Source: Xenopus tropicalis (Eukaryota > Chordata > Amphibia > Anura > Pipidae). From it: a stretch of DNA of 64,000 nt. Shown here in pieces: positions 47,231 through 59,900 of this stretch. Within the stretch, counting starts at the first letter, position 1; each line of letters opens with the position of its first letter. Below the pieces are notes generated by a model. That model saw only the letters and a list, made by a program, of their open reading frames with translations. It searched no databases and was not told the origin of the DNA. Where the stretch lies: the NCBI RefSeq assembly GCF_000004195.4, contig NC_030678.2, forward strand, positions 80,326,904 through 80,390,903. The letters are read 5' to 3'. A program made the position numbers and the translations under genes.

Positions 47231-48465
47231 ATTACAAAAACAAGGGTCAAGTGCTTTTATACAGGTCATAGAATGCCAGTGTTATATCTAATGTTCTTTC
47301 ATATAAAAGAAGGGGGAACAGTATTTTTAATGGTACACAAGTTCTATAAGGACTAGATATTACCAAGCAGTTAGATATAGCTAAACAGTGTATAATGTAC
47401 CCCCTTCTGTAATTGATAAGATAATATAACTAAAAGTTAAAAAACAACCGCAAAAAATCCTCTGCACTCACCCATTATCAATATGTAGAAATAGGACATT
47501 AGGGCATTTCTGTGCATTCAGCTACTAAGAAATGTCTTCCCTCCCCACCCCAAAAAGAGGGATTGTTTGTCCGTACATTGCAATATACTTCAAGCTGGCC
47601 AACTACGTCAAAGTCATCCCTTCTGGCCAGTCCTACACTGACTGACCTATATAAGTAATTTAAGACTGACCTATTTAACTAAAAGTTAAAGAAATCACAG
47701 AGGAGTCACATTTTAGCAAGGGCCACATCCTTTTTAATATACAAGTGAGAGGTAATGTACTGTATTAATTCCTCACAGGCTCTAGACTGCTCACTGTAAG
47801 GCTGAGTGGCACAGTCAGTTCAGAAAGAGAAAGAGGACCAATAGTGTTGGTAGCAGCATAGGATTTCCATGATTTGTATAAAAGAACTCAGTGCTGTGCC
47901 TTTATACATGAAACTCCTTAGTAACTTATAATATCCTTATAATCTACAATAGAGGATACATTATTCCCTATATAAATGTCAGACACTGTTAGAGAAGTAC
48001 TCTGCACTGAACTGCAGATTAGTTGCTAACGGTTACTGGATATGGGCAAAGTTTCTACTCTCTAGGAAAGGATTAAGCTGGGTTAGTAACTACTGTACCT
48101 CACTTTTTCATTTGTTCCCGAAATCCTGACCATAAAAAAGCCTTAACTGGCAGCCTTTAGTTTTCTTAGGCTTTAAATACAGGAGTACCCATACAACAGG
48201 AAGACATTTATCTCATTCTTTTAAATTGCTGCTGGTGGAAATTGCTTCTGTGGAGCTTCCGACAAGCACAGTCCATAGAAATGTTTCTGATGGGTGCTTT
48301 ATGGAGCATATTTTTATTGAGTGAATTTTTATTCTTTTCAGCTGCACAGTTTAATAGGGTAGGAAACAGTAAGGTCTGAAAGTCAAAAAATACTGGCATT
48401 AGGGCTAAGCACATGTGAAAACAGTCCAGTATTACTAACTAATGAAAGATTATGTTCATTTAACT
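45915..48465. other. Spacer with a microsatellite and repeat scraps
   Basis: Besides (TA)n at 47183-47227, a half copy of the 41776 palindrome lies near 47883-47970. A phrase ATCCTCTGCACTCACCCATT near 47457 resembles the left part of the repeat at 39840. No gene is seen. Confidence 0.45.
47183..47227. repeat. (TA)n microsatellite
   Basis: About 22 perfect TA units. The tyrosine/isoleucine frames across it on both strands are artefacts. Confidence 0.95.
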
Positions 48466-48557
48466 ACAGGTATAGGACCTGTTACCCAGAATGCTCGGGA
48501 CCTGAGGTTTTCCGGATTACAGGTATTTTCTTAATTTGGATCTCCATACCAAAAAAA

Positions 48558-49285
48558 CAAAAAGCTGTTGCAGCTACCCGTTCATGCAGACTCTCTCCCT
48601 CCCCACTTCTGGCCTGTTCCTTGCATAAGAGTGCCGGCTCTTAGCAAAAGGATAATTCCAACAAAGACAAAGTGAAGCCACGCCTCCAAAAGTATATGGT
48701 TAAAACTTCATATTTATTCTTTGCTATGAAATGAGAAGTAAAGGTAAAAACTAAGTAAGCTTTATCAGAAAGGTCTATGTAAATACAGCCATAAGCACTC
48801 ACAGAAAAGCTGCACTGAGTTCTCTATCAAAAGAAACACAGGATTTCTTGTCTTCTTTTGTGTAAACATGTTCTTCGGTATCAGACTTCCTCTCCTTTAG
48901 GGCTCCTTCAGGTTTGGCATGAATCTGTGCAACTTTCTCATCTCTCCCCCCTCCCTTCTTTTGTTCCCCCTCCCATAAGAATTCATAAGAATTCACTCCC
49001 CCTCCCATCAGAATGTGTGACCTGAGCTACCAAGGGATAGAGTTGCAGAAAGGAAGCTACTGACACTGAGCGAAATGGTAGCTGCTATCTTAAACAAACG
49101 GAGTGAGCTTCTAGGGCTGTTTACTCAGCTCTGGTAAAGCTTTCTGCAGAATAAATATAGCATTCTAGGTGGCACTTATGTGGCTAATGCCAAAATGCCT
49201 TTCCTTCACCTTTAAAATTTGTCCAAGGAGCAGCCTGACGCATTTCAGACTGCCCCGGTCCTTAGTTATAGGCATTATCCAAACC
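48558..49285. repeat. Second-layer repeat inside the MITE
   Basis: The left portion carries AGCTACCCGTTCATGCAGAC and the right portion GAGCAGCCTGACGCATTTC and CTTAGTTATAGGC, a phrase seen in a common Xenopus repeat. It is interrupted at about 48731-49211 by a T2-like element. Its exact ends are not defined. Confidence 0.5.
48731..49211. mobile_element. Third-layer T2-like element
   Basis: Left end GAGAAGTAAAGGTAAAAAC and right end GCCTTTCCTTCACC then TTAA at 49212-49215. It is the reverse-complement relative of 63158-63590: shared words include TATCAGAAAGGTCTATGTAA and AAATACAGCCATAAGCACTC. Internally it has CCCCCTCCC tracts and a local direct repeat of ATAAGAATTC. Confidence 0.7.
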
Positions 49286-49516
49286 GCAATAAGTCTGCTA
49301 AAAATGATTTAAACAATAATTCAACCCACTAGGATTGTTTTGCATCCAGTAAAGATTAATTGTGTCTTAGATGGGATCAAGTACAAAGTTCTGTTCTATT
49401 ATAACAGAGGAAAAGGAGATCATTTTTTAAAATTTAAATTATTTAATTAAAATGGAGTCTATGGGATGACCTTCACATAATTTGGAGCTTTCTGGATCAC
49501 AGATCCGATGCCTGTA

Positions 49517-50884
49517 CTACAAGAATAATGCATAAGATAGACCACTTTTTAAGTAAGGTGTGTCTTGGCACTGAGCCTCAATGGCTCTTGGCATTTGTTT
49601 AATCAAGAGCAGTGAATGGGAACCTTGATTTTTAAGAATTTGCTGGTGGGGACTGAGAGGATGTTTGCTATTTGGTGCAACTTTCTTTTGTAGGTATGGA
49701 CTGGTATTTGTCATCGTTGCTGTGTGCACTGCTTTGACAGTAGACCCAAAATGTAATGGTGTCTGCATTTTTTTTCTCATAGCCAAACATGCCTTATATA
49801 TAGGAAATACCGCCTATTGTAAAATATAAGGCTGTTGTAAGTCACTGAGGAGTTAAATGATCATTTTAAGACACAAGGCTAAAGGCAGAGTGCTTTTAAC
49901 AGGTCATGGAACTCCAAGGTGGCTTCTGCTATCCTCTTATTTTACAACAGTCATGTGACAGATTACATCACTGAGCACCAATTATAACTTATGATATCAC
50001 TAAGCACTGTTTATAAGGATATAAATGTCAGAATATATATCGCTCTTGTTTATTATAAAGATATAATTTACAATATAAGTGCACTGGGACACGCCCATAC
50101 TGTACATAATAGGTGTGTATTTCCATGCAGGGGCAGTTCCAAAAAAATAATTTTGGATCTTTAATAAAGACTACAGCTTCCAGTACTCTCAACCATATAC
50201 TTGAGGACAGAATGAATGGCATACATATCCTTATGTAACACAACCACACTTTTAAAATCAGCAATAGCAAACGCATACACACACCCTTCTCATAAAGTTT
50301 AGGACCCTGCACCCTGCAAGTCCCAGTCATATCCCATTCTGTTACAGTATGCCTGATTCTGGCAGTGTCTGTCAAAAAGCAAGTGTGAACCTTCAGCTGA
50401 TTAGCCTCACAGTCACTCCATCCAGCTATCAGCTTCTCAGCATGAAGTTCCACTGCATCACTGCTCCAGCCCTTTAGGCAAAGGATTCTAATAATGAGTC
50501 ACAGTGCCGTAACTGGGGTCTTGCTTCTGCTCTGTTGAGCCGCTTGCTGAGAGAGGCTGCATGCTCCCTCATTATAATTTTATAGCTTTTTTTTTTTTTT
50601 TTTGCTATTTGTTCTTTTGTATTCATTCTCATTTCCACCAAATGCTCGCTACATTACAATCAGAATGCTTATAGCTGCCACCAAGGAAGAAAGCAGAGCC
50701 AACATACCAATCTTTATCTAATGTCCTGTATGTGTCTGTCTATACATTTCTATCTGTCTTTTTTGCTTTCTTTTGATTCACAGTTACAAAATAGCAAAGT
50801 TGTAGTTATCCTTCATGTAAAAATATTCATACAAATACATTTGCAAAAACATACAGATGTGCAGTAATTTATCTGACCATTTTG
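49517..50884. other. Mostly unique DNA with a palindromic MITE copy
   Basis: 49805-49950 is a diverged copy of the 41776-41960 palindrome (CTATTGTAAAATATAAG; GGAACTCCAAGGTGGCTTCT). Poly-T is at about 50587-50603. A 141-codon minus-strand frame (50028-50453) has no recognisable domain, and I do not call it a gene. Confidence 0.45.
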
Positions 50885-50887
50885 TTA

Positions 50888-51135
50888 AAGCAGATATGCA
50901 CGATCGGATTACATTTGCGGCCATGGGGCAGTCGGTTCAGGGACCGCATCAACGAGCCGATGCGGTCCCCGATCCGACTGGATTTTCTAACCTGGCCGAT
51001 CGAGATCTGGCCAATTTCAGGGCAGATATCGGTTGGCCAGGCCGCTTGGTTCTGCCCATACACGGGCCGATTAGCTGCCGAATCGGTCCAAGGGACCGAA
51101 ATCGGCAGCTATAATTGGCCCGTGTATGGGGACCT
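50888..51135. mobile_element. TTA-flanked 'ccatacac' MITE
   Basis: TTA at 50885-50887 and 51136-51138. The left end AAGCAGATATGCACGATCGG is decayed; the right end reads GCCCGTGTATGGGGACCT. The interior holds the hairpin GGGACCGCATC...GATGCGGTCCCC and another at 51064-51110 around GCCGATTTCGGTCCC-like words. Confidence 0.8.
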
Positions 51136-51248
51136 TTACATGGTAAAGCTGTCTTTTAGATGCTATCTAAACAAGATAAACTTACTGCTGAGTTTGAGGA
51201 AGAGAGATAAATTAAAATAAACGTGAAGACTTAAGGTGACTGACCTTA

Positions 51249-51509
51249 AGACCAACTCAGCAGCTTATCTGCCCATGTATGGGGCCTTCCGACAGGCCTC
51301 TCCGACCAATATCTGCCCAAAAATTTCCCAATGTTGATCAAACAGGTTTGAATTTTCGTCAGATCGGGGACCACATCGGCTCATTGGTGCAGTCCTCGCT
51401 CCAACTTTTCCTATTCCCTTCATTGCATTGCATTAGCAAAATATCGCCTTCCCAAGGGATCATTTGGCGACCTTACTAAACAAGCAAATCTTACTGTTTA
51501 TGGCCACCT
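51249..51509. mobile_element. TTA-flanked 'ccatacac' MITE, adjacent copy
   Basis: TTA at 51246-51248 and 51510-51512; it contains CTGCCCATGTATGGGGCC and ends TTTATGGCCACCT. It is only 110 bp from the previous copy. The sequence after it (AGCTAATGGCACACTGGT) looks like the start of yet another related element. Confidence 0.72.
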
Positions 51510-51512
51510 TTA

Positions 51513-54500
51513 AGCTAATGGCACACTGGTCCAAAAAGTATACTTTGACAGTACTGTGCTCCTAATCCCTCCCAAGCTCGCACAGTTATAAATCAGCCAC
51601 TGCTCAGCGCTCAATGCATTTGTTCTGGGTGCATTTGCCAGGACCCTTCAGGTATGGGAGCCCCTTCTCTAATTATACAGAATCCGGTTCTCAATATCAG
51701 CAGTTAAAAGAACATGGCTTTATTTCAAATCAAGCCTGACGGGTTTTTCTGTTTTCCACACATCATAGGCGTACTTTTTCACCAACTAACAAACCATTTT
51801 AAAACACAAAACGCATCAGAATTGATCTAAAATTAAGATTTCTTCTTTTAACTAATGATATTGAGAACCAGAGTGCATGTCTGATTATCTTTGGTTTCAC
51901 ATATCTGTGCCAAAATCCACTGTGTATGTGGGACAGGCAGATCCCATGCCTTTCAGTGCATACACATGCAAGGTGCAGAAGCTGATCAACTAAAAAGACC
52001 AGTGTCCCTTTAAACTTAGAAAAATTTACATATTTATGTTGCAGAGAAAAGAACTGAAAGGGAAACGGAGGGAAGGTTGCAGGAGACAAATGAAAAGAAA
52101 GCAAAGCAGATACATAATGAATGAGGTAAACTAAGGAGAATAAAGGAATGCCAATTTAATTGCTAAATGGTGGTATGTGGCCAGGGATTAAAAATACAAT
52201 GGTTGGAATACATGCGGCTAAGGCAATGTGTCAAGGTATATTTCTGGGACACCATCAGAGGTGCAATTGTACTGCTGAGATACTGAGCTTTATATGTGTA
52301 TCCCAGGACAATGGGTTCTGTGTTTACTCTGTCAGGTTGCTGAGGGCTATGTGTTGTGCTGTGTTTTTGCACCTAGTGCCCTTTAGTGAATAAGCTCTCC
52401 ACTCTACATTAATGGAAAATGTGGAACATTTTAGATACTGCTATACATTTGCTTCTATTTTGTCAATGTGCTGAATAAGGGAACGAGAAAGCTGGAATAT
52501 GTAGTTCAGCAACAGCCAAAAGCCCACTGTTTACACATTCCTGGTTTAATTTCTGTTTTATTAAATGGCTCTTAACAAAGCATGTGCATTTTTGTGCTCA
52601 ACATGAGTGGCAGTTTGAATAACATTCTGGTTTTCTTTCTACATTCACTCACCAATAAGCTTTCATCTCCAGAGTATTAGCGCATTGTATCTCAATTACT
52701 TATTACCTTGTTAGACACCATAATAAGATAGTGTCAATTACATTGTTGATATGATACAATCAATAAAAAAGCCTATACTGTAGTTATACCCTGGGGACAA
52801 GTCTTACTATTGAGCGAATGTAAAGTACAAAGTGACTGCTATATTTATTCTTATATTTTTGAAAGCATTTTACAGGAATACAGTGACATCTTTTTTTACT
52901 AAACAGCTGTCATTTTCTTTTCTTTTACTTATGTACTACTTATTAACTTATAAAAGGTGAGAAGTTTATGACATTTTAATTCATAGCATGTTTCTGAAAG
53001 ATTAGTAAGACCATCTGTTGAAGAGTTTGATTGCAATAGAGAAGAATGAGCATCTTCTTATAAGTGGTGCTTCTTCTATGGTTTGGCTGACCTATAACTT
53101 CAGATAATGCAGTGCTGAGAATGTAATACAGTAAAAAAGTGGCCTAAATATTGGGTCATGGAGAAGGTACTGCTGAAATAAAATTGACTAAATTGCATGT
53201 CTGTATCCTTTTAACCTGTGGAGTACAGCCTGTAGCTTATAGCTTTGGCCACTGGAGTTGGAGATTTCAGGAGTTTGTGCTTATTAGCATCTGTTGCACT
53301 AATGTTGCAATGGACGCATAACATATAATGATTGTTTCTTTATTTATAATTATTTAGTCAATAAAGCTGTGGCCTTTTCTTCACCAGTCCAGTTCTTTTG
53401 TTTTGTCAAATGGGTGGGACAGCAGTAATCCTTTATATGTAATCATGTACAGCAGTAATCATGTACAGCAGTAATCCTTTATATGGACAGTGCTTGTTTC
53501 TATTAAAATGTTGCTAATGTTGTCTATGCAAACTATCACTGTCTCACGTTCCATGCCATGCCATAGCTTGTCACCTAAGCCTTGTAATTCTACTAGCACT
53601 AAATAAAAACTGCATTTTTTTATTTCTTCTAACATGCACTGTACAATAATACCATGTCCATAGAATACCCACTATGATTTTCTTGTAGAAAGTAAATTAA
53701 CAATAGTGGAAAATGGTGGGTATAAACATACACAAGCACAATTTTTTCTGCAGCTTCAGCCTCAGTTTAGGTAATAAACATTTCACATCTTAAGGGTGGC
53801 AGATTTTCCTTTCTGACCTCTTCAAATAACAAGCCCTTGTTTAAATCGGCATGTGTATGCCCATTCTGGATAACAGGTCCCATACCTGTATATTCTTGAC
53901 ATAAACCAATGCCACTGCAGTGCATGTCACACAATATAGTAGAAAAGATATTGGGGGTTTTTTTGTCATTCATCTGTACTTGGATGTATTCCCAGACAAT
54001 ACAACTAAATCTGCTTCTAGCTCCATTACACTAATTTACCCATAAATGCTTTACAGGTAAAAAGAGATTCATCCTCATGAAAAGGAGCTGTAATAAATAA
54101 CATTGAATTGAAGAATTACACATTGTGTTTTGCCAAGTAGAAACTGTGAGGAAGAATTACTCATTCATTTACAAAGTGCAGAATATTAACTGTAAGAATT
54201 CATTGCTGTATTTGTTTTGTCATTGATAGTGTCAATAAAGTGCATACATAAAGCCTTCTGCACTTCTTCTCTAAAAAGTGAGTCTTCCAAGTAGATAAGC
54301 AGGAATACTTACATAATACAATAGAAGATTAGGTGCATTTGTATAAATAACAAAAGAAGAAACCAACCGTATATACAGTATATACTAAAACATCTCATCA
54401 TGCTCATGATGGCGAACAGCAAAGTTTGATATTAGCACATTCTCTTGATTCTTGACAGGTAACACCTAACAGGTGTTTATCATAAAAATCAGGTTTACCA

Positions 54501-55557
54501 TAAAGAATAAGTATTTTATTGATTATTCACATTACGTGCAAAAACCTTCATAAGCTGTAACTTCTGGCAAGACATTTTTCTTAAACAGTAGTTGCTTTGA
54601 ATAGGTGTTGGTAACCATAATTGTTGTTAATTGTAATGTTTTTAATGGATTCATCTTATTGTGCTACAGCTGAACAGCTGTGTATTGTGATACTTGTTTC
54701 TATTTGTGTGATTTACATTATGCCAGAAACACCCACCTCTCTCAGGGTGTCTTATGCAATAGCTTATGTCTTCTGTAGTTTAGTGACTAATTCGTCCTAT
54801 GAGCTACCTCCATACATGTGGTGCAGTGAGCAAAGGGCCAGTACTACAGGTTGCTGTGAACAATAGACAAATCCAGCAGGAGTAGCAGTACAGATATATG
54901 ATATAAGGCGTTCAGAATGATTTGGAAATGTTAAATACAGAAACAGGAAATCATTAGGAAGTCATTCATACGGCATTAACGAAAAGAAGGAATATTTGTG
55001 TAAGAAAAGCTTTAGGTGACTGCTACTATTATAGAATGTGACTTTGAATATTCACTTATGACAAATATGCACTCTGTAACATACTTATATCACTGCTCCT
55101 GCATGGAAAACTAATACCAATGAAAATCTTACAGTCATCTCTGCTACTAATGTAAGGCAATGCCCTCTTTTACAACCCTAGCTATAACACTAAGTTTAAA
55201 TAGCGGTGGATCAGTGGGTGGGAGTGTACTTTAATTGTAAGGTCATTGGCCCAGAGGAAAGGTTACAAAAGCAGTGATCTAGAACATTGGTTCTCAAGGA
55301 CCACTAATGAAGTGTACACATGGTGATTTGGTTGAGGGTTGCTCCATTGGGTCTGAGTTTACTTGGTAGATGACAAATGGGTTATTAAACTACCAGATTG
55401 TGTGTACAGATAGGGACATTTTACTCTGACCAAAAACTAATCTCAGGACCTACATTTTTTGTCAGCATTTTTTGTGTTTACATATTGTGCCAGTGTGTAC
55501 TGCACAGATGCATAATAAACAATAATGCCATTTATTATACACACAGATGCCGGTGTG
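51513..55557. other. Mostly unique DNA, no gene seen
   Basis: A short tandem duplication around ATGTACAGCAGTAATC occurs at about 53429-53490, and an 'acaggtatagg' fragment (CATTCTGGATAACAGGTCCC) at 53861-53890. About 52640-52770 is repeat-free with TAATTA-like cores, a weak enhancer candidate. No exon recognised. Confidence 0.4.
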
Positions 55558-56146
55558 AAAAAAGGGCTAATTTCACGCTGTAGCTAGGGATGTAGCGAAC
55601 ATCGCCAAAAATGTTCGCGAACCCGTTCGCGGACTTTCGGCAAAACTCGCGAATATTCGCGAACTTTGCGAACCCCATAGACTTCAATGGGAAGGCGAAC
55701 TTTAAAACCTAGAAAAGCCATTTCTGGCCAGAAAACTGATTTTAAAGTTGTTTAAAGGGTGCCACGACCTGGACAGTGGCATGCAGGAGGGGGATCAAGG
55801 GCAACAATTTATCTGAAAAATACTTTGTAAAAAAAACGCAAAAAAACCGCAAAAAAAGCCACAAAATAACGCCAAAAAAAACCGCAAGCTATTCCTATGT
55901 ATAGCTTGCCCAAAATGGCGAACATCGCCAAAAGTTCGCAAATTTGCGGACTTGCGAACACCCGATGTTCACGCGAATTAGTTCGCCGGCGAACAGTTCG
56001 CTACATCTCTAGCTGTAGCTGCCCTTTACACGGAAGTAAACACACTAGCAACTCTTTTGCTGCTGAGGCTGTCAGCAGCAACAAAAGAGTTGCTAGTGTG
56101 TTTAATTTCATGTAAAGGGCAGCTACAGCATGAAAATAGCCCTTTT
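55558..56146. mobile_element. Hairpin MITE interrupted by a hAT MITE
   Basis: Outer arms AAAAAAGGGCTAATTTCACG and TGAAAATAGCCCTTTT are inverted. The inner hairpin pairs CACACTAGCAACTCTTTTG with CAAAAGAGTTGCTAGTGTG around a GCTGCTGA/TCAGCAGC core. Removing 55585-56011 and one duplication restores a continuous palindrome of about 154 bp, which shows the order of insertion. Confidence 0.8.
55585..56011. mobile_element. hAT MITE inserted in the hairpin element
   Basis: GCTGTAGC at 55577-55584 and 56012-56019 is an exact 8-bp duplication. Termini TAGGGATGTAGCGAAC and GTTCGCTACATCTCTA match the 43295 copy. The longer interior includes GAACCCCATAGACTTCAATG and A-rich GCAAAAAAAC tracts absent from the shorter copy. 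Confidence 0.88.
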
Positions 56147-57879
56147 AATATGTGGTGGTTCTTAAAGATGCTGTGCAGTTTTTTATCTACATTAGCAATA
56201 TGCATTAAACTGCATTGTGATTTACTATCCAAATATCTTCTGTTTGTCAGCTATTCTTTGGTAACAAGGTTATATTTATGTACAGTGGGGCATCTGACAG
56301 TGAAGGGGACCCAAGTACAGTTGTACATAGGTCCTGTCCTGGAGATGCCTATTCTGTACAAAAAGGAAAGGGAGACTGGAGTTGAAGCACATCTTGTACA
56401 GTATTAAATCAGTTTAAACAATAAATCTGCAGTCTTTTAGTAGAGCTTAGGCCAGCAGCTTTTGCACCCCTAAACTTTTTCCTAGTGATCAATGCACACT
56501 CAGTAGCTCATTTATCTCAGGCCCAACACGTAATTAGAAAGATATTTATTTTATAGTTTTCCTTTGTTGAGTTGAAAAAAAAGTATAATCAAAGTGCTAA
56601 TTCACATGAGAATTTACCTTAAAAAGCAAATGACAGTGAATAGATCAACAGCAGCAGTGGGCAATATAAACCAGGAGGGTGGGTGTTCAGTTCTATTTTA
56701 ATAATAAAAATAACCTTGGCCTTGATGTGTTTATATAAATGCCTTATGTATGCCATGCATGTTCTTTAACAGCACAGTAATGAACTTGGGAGATAATATT
56801 GTGGGGGGATGTACAATTCCCCACACAAACACAGATCTAATATGACTCACTGAGGTTTGTGCTGTGCTGCTACGTGTGTTATAAAGGCATATGAGAATAT
56901 TTTCCTCCTGGTTTTGTCTAGGCTTCCTGCCAGTGGCACAACAAGAATGTGAGGGCTAATGCAGAAATATTTCTTTGATGCCATCTAAGCCCACTTACAC
57001 AACATTGGAATATATAGATCTGTTAACCATTACTTACTGTGGCTCTCATTCATTTTTTTGAAAATAATGTAATGTTAATTCTAACCCATATGTTCCCAAC
57101 AGTGGGCCTTGCACACTAGAGACCCCAAGGAATAAATGAGGACAGTCTCAAGATTTATTAGGGGATTTACTGCAGATGCTTATATTCAATCCTGAATGCT
57201 TCTGAGGCACTAGATAAGGTGGTTGCTGATTACTGAGTTTCATATAGCTTCAGCCTTGTTATGAGCTATTAAAGGCCTTACCAAATACTGGACCCAGAAC
57301 CTTTAAATCAGTGAGGTGGAAAACCTCTTCCCTAATCAAAGTATAGTTTTTTTAAATATTAAAGGACCAGACTAGTGTGTTCAGGGGAATCTGGCTGCAA
57401 ATAATAATCACATAATAATCAGGTAATAATTATCTCCATGTTCGCTTTGGAGGGCATTAGATTACTTCTTTTAGTTTTGAATTGTTTATGTATAAACATT
57501 AAAAATTTAACAAGACATCAATGTCATTTTAAGGATTTGTACACTTTCTCATTTTGATACTATGGTTGCTATGTGACCAGTGTTCTTCTGCCCCAGATGG
57601 TAAAAATGATACTTGATGCCAACGATAATTATAGAAAAAAAAAATACTGAAAGGCAGCTAGCTGAAATTCCAACTAAAATGAATTTTAAATCCATACAGG
57701 CTATGGCTATACAGTAGGATGACATAAATTAGGCCTCATCATAGAAGATTCCCCAAATCAAGAAAGGGACAATAACTGTTACTGAATATAATGCTCTGGG
57801 TTGTGTTATAATTAGAATGCCATCAATTCCCAGTGACAAAGATATTGTTAACATGTTCATTTAGTCTAAATGAGCAAAG
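56147..57879. other. Unique DNA, no gene seen
   Basis: No exon, RNA gene or transposon end recognised. Confidence 0.4.
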
Positions 57880-58110
57880 GATGTCAGCCTAGAGGTTCGG
57901 GGTTCAAAGTCTCAGCCAAAAACCTGTGCCAAGGACATGTGTGTACAAAGACAGGAATGCTAATGTGCCGTTAATAAAGCTGTGTTGGCTTAGAACAAAG
58001 GTGATGTTATCTGAACACGTACAGCTACCGGGTCAGCCAATCTGCACATTGATTAATGGATTACTGGTTAATTAGGAAACAGTATCATGTTTTAATTTGA
58101 ATGATGCTAC
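57880..58110. promoter_or_regulatory. Candidate conserved non-coding block
   Basis: Repeat-free, with TTGATTAATGGATTACTGG and GGTTAATTAGG (homeodomain-type cores), GAACAAAGG (SOX/TCF-like) and ACCGGGTCAGCC. No coding frame. Inference from motif density only. Confidence 0.32.
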
Positions 58111-59479
58111 TTGAAAGCTTTAGCAAAAAAAAATCTGCTGATTTGATAATGGTACTAACATGGGGTAGTGGTTTCATGGAATCCCATTTAAGTCAGGGAC
58201 ATCAAATATAGTTAAGAGTAAATTAACAGAAACAAGCCCTGAGAGATTCACTTGTTATTCAAGTTTAAATGATAGAGTACACAGGGAAGGAGATAGAGGG
58301 GCCCTGGTAATTCATGAAGGCTGGATTTCCTATCCAGGGCAATGGGGATTAAATAAATCAGAAATGTCCAGCCTGCAACCCTCAATTTGTTGCTGAACTA
58401 CAACCTCTAGCATGCTGAATTATTACCTTTGCTATGTTGCTATCTTTCTAGCTATAAATGTTAGGGGTCACTGGCCATAGGAAGCAAAACAAATAAGAGT
58501 GTTTAATTTCATTGTTATTCTTTACTGTTTTACATTTTAAAGTGAAAAGTCCCTTTGTAAATGTATTCTGTCTCCAAAAAAAATCCCCAGGACCATATAA
58601 TGAAACTGACCTTGATAGAGCATGCTGTATTTTAGTTCCTTCCCTGTTCCTTGATAACCCTGGCCAGTTTCCAAGCGGATTTGTCCAATGACAAAAAAAA
58701 GTTAAGTGCTTGCCTGACTAAAATGTAGATGGTTAAGGCAAGTTACAAAACTGTTACAGTTGCACCCTATTTACCTGTCTTACTGCAGGCCAAATGCAGT
58801 ACCACTTTTAAAGTCATGCCATTCTGCTCCACAGCTATTGACACTCCAAACATGGAATTCTGGACATTATTATGAATTGGTTTCCTATGCATTAAGGGTA
58901 CCGGTCTCTTCATTTTCTAAATAATAATACATTACCCAAATTTGTAACTATGTCCTGAACTAAACAAGGAACAGGCAGAAAAATCTGCAAATTCACATTT
59001 CAGAATTTCCGAATAGGAGGAGAGGCAATAGCTTTTTCCAGATGGTTGTTTAACAAAACAGTCCCTAACAATGCAGGGATTAATGCACATTTCTTCACAT
59101 TTTTTTCTAATCTGAAACCTCTAAAGCTGCCTTGCACTAACTTAAAATATATTTTGCATCTAAATTCCATTGGCTTTAACAACTAGGGGACGGCCACACA
59201 ATGAAACCGGGACACGGAAGACATACAAACTCTAAAATATAATGCAAATATTTTTTTGGGATTAAAAAAAAAGAGGAACTGATGTTTTCAAAGAAGATTT
59301 GGAGTAAAATGCAGACGGTAACTCTTTAAAAATATTCTCCTTTTGAATGGGTCTTCTTCTTCTTCATAAATTATTTTTTATTATGCCCTGCTAAAATATC
59401 TGTAGCCTTTCTCTATAATATTTATAAAATATAAGAAAAGGATTAGAATTTAAAAATGAAAGGTTTGGTCAGTACAAGT
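58111..59479. other. Spacer with a hAT-like scrap
   Basis: About 58366-58430 (CCAGCCTGCAACCCTCAATT; GTTGCTGAACTACAACCTCT) matches the widespread hAT phrase 'tgttgctgaactacaac'. Ends are lost. No gene is seen. Confidence 0.45.
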
Positions 59480-59900
59480 TCTTAAGGGAACTTTTAATGT
59501 TGATGTGTTTCCAGGCAGATTACGTCTTAACCTTATATTTACTAAAGGCTGCCTTCTTGTGCAGAGCTAGAGTTTCTGGAAATTCTACAGCTAATGCCAA
59601 CTGCATTTATTTTGTAAGTGCTCACTGGAGAAATTCGATTTCCCAAAGCCGAAAGATGAATGTTATTTATTAAACTACCTATTTACTTGGTATTTTGAGG
59701 TAATTAAATAGGGGAATGAAGGGAACCTGCTTTAAAGGTATAGACTGCTTTAAACAATCAGATGCAGGATACGCTTTGTATTTAGTAAGTGCAAAACTCT
59801 CATATTTGCTAATTCATGGTTCAGAAGAGTCTTGAAACATTTGGTGCTGCAAATCCTTCCCAGTAATTAATCAGTTAAACAGAAAGTACGCCTTCACATT
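59480..59900. promoter_or_regulatory. Candidate conserved non-coding block
   Basis: Repeat-free and complex, with GAGGTAATTAAATAGGGG, CAGTAATTAATCAGTTAAA and CAGCTAATGCC. No exon structure. Low-confidence enhancer candidate. Confidence 0.28.

Larger units (their letters stand above)
48466..49516. mobile_element. 'acaggtatagg' MITE split by insertions
   Basis: Left part 48466-48557 (ACAGGTATAGGACCTGTTAC to TCTCCATACC) and right part about 49286-49516 (ATAAGTCTGCTAAA to GATGCCTGT) together rebuild the element seen intact at 15719-16013. The intervening 0.7 kb is a second repeat that itself holds a T2-like element. ACT flanks both outer ends, possibly a short duplication. Confidence 0.78.

Noticed and set aside
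47080..47271. Tyr/Ile-rich peptides
   Set aside because: Translation of the (TA)n microsatellite.
50028..50453. 141-codon minus-strand frame
   Set aside because: Protein is not recognisable and there is no promoter, splice or polyA context; compatible with chance.
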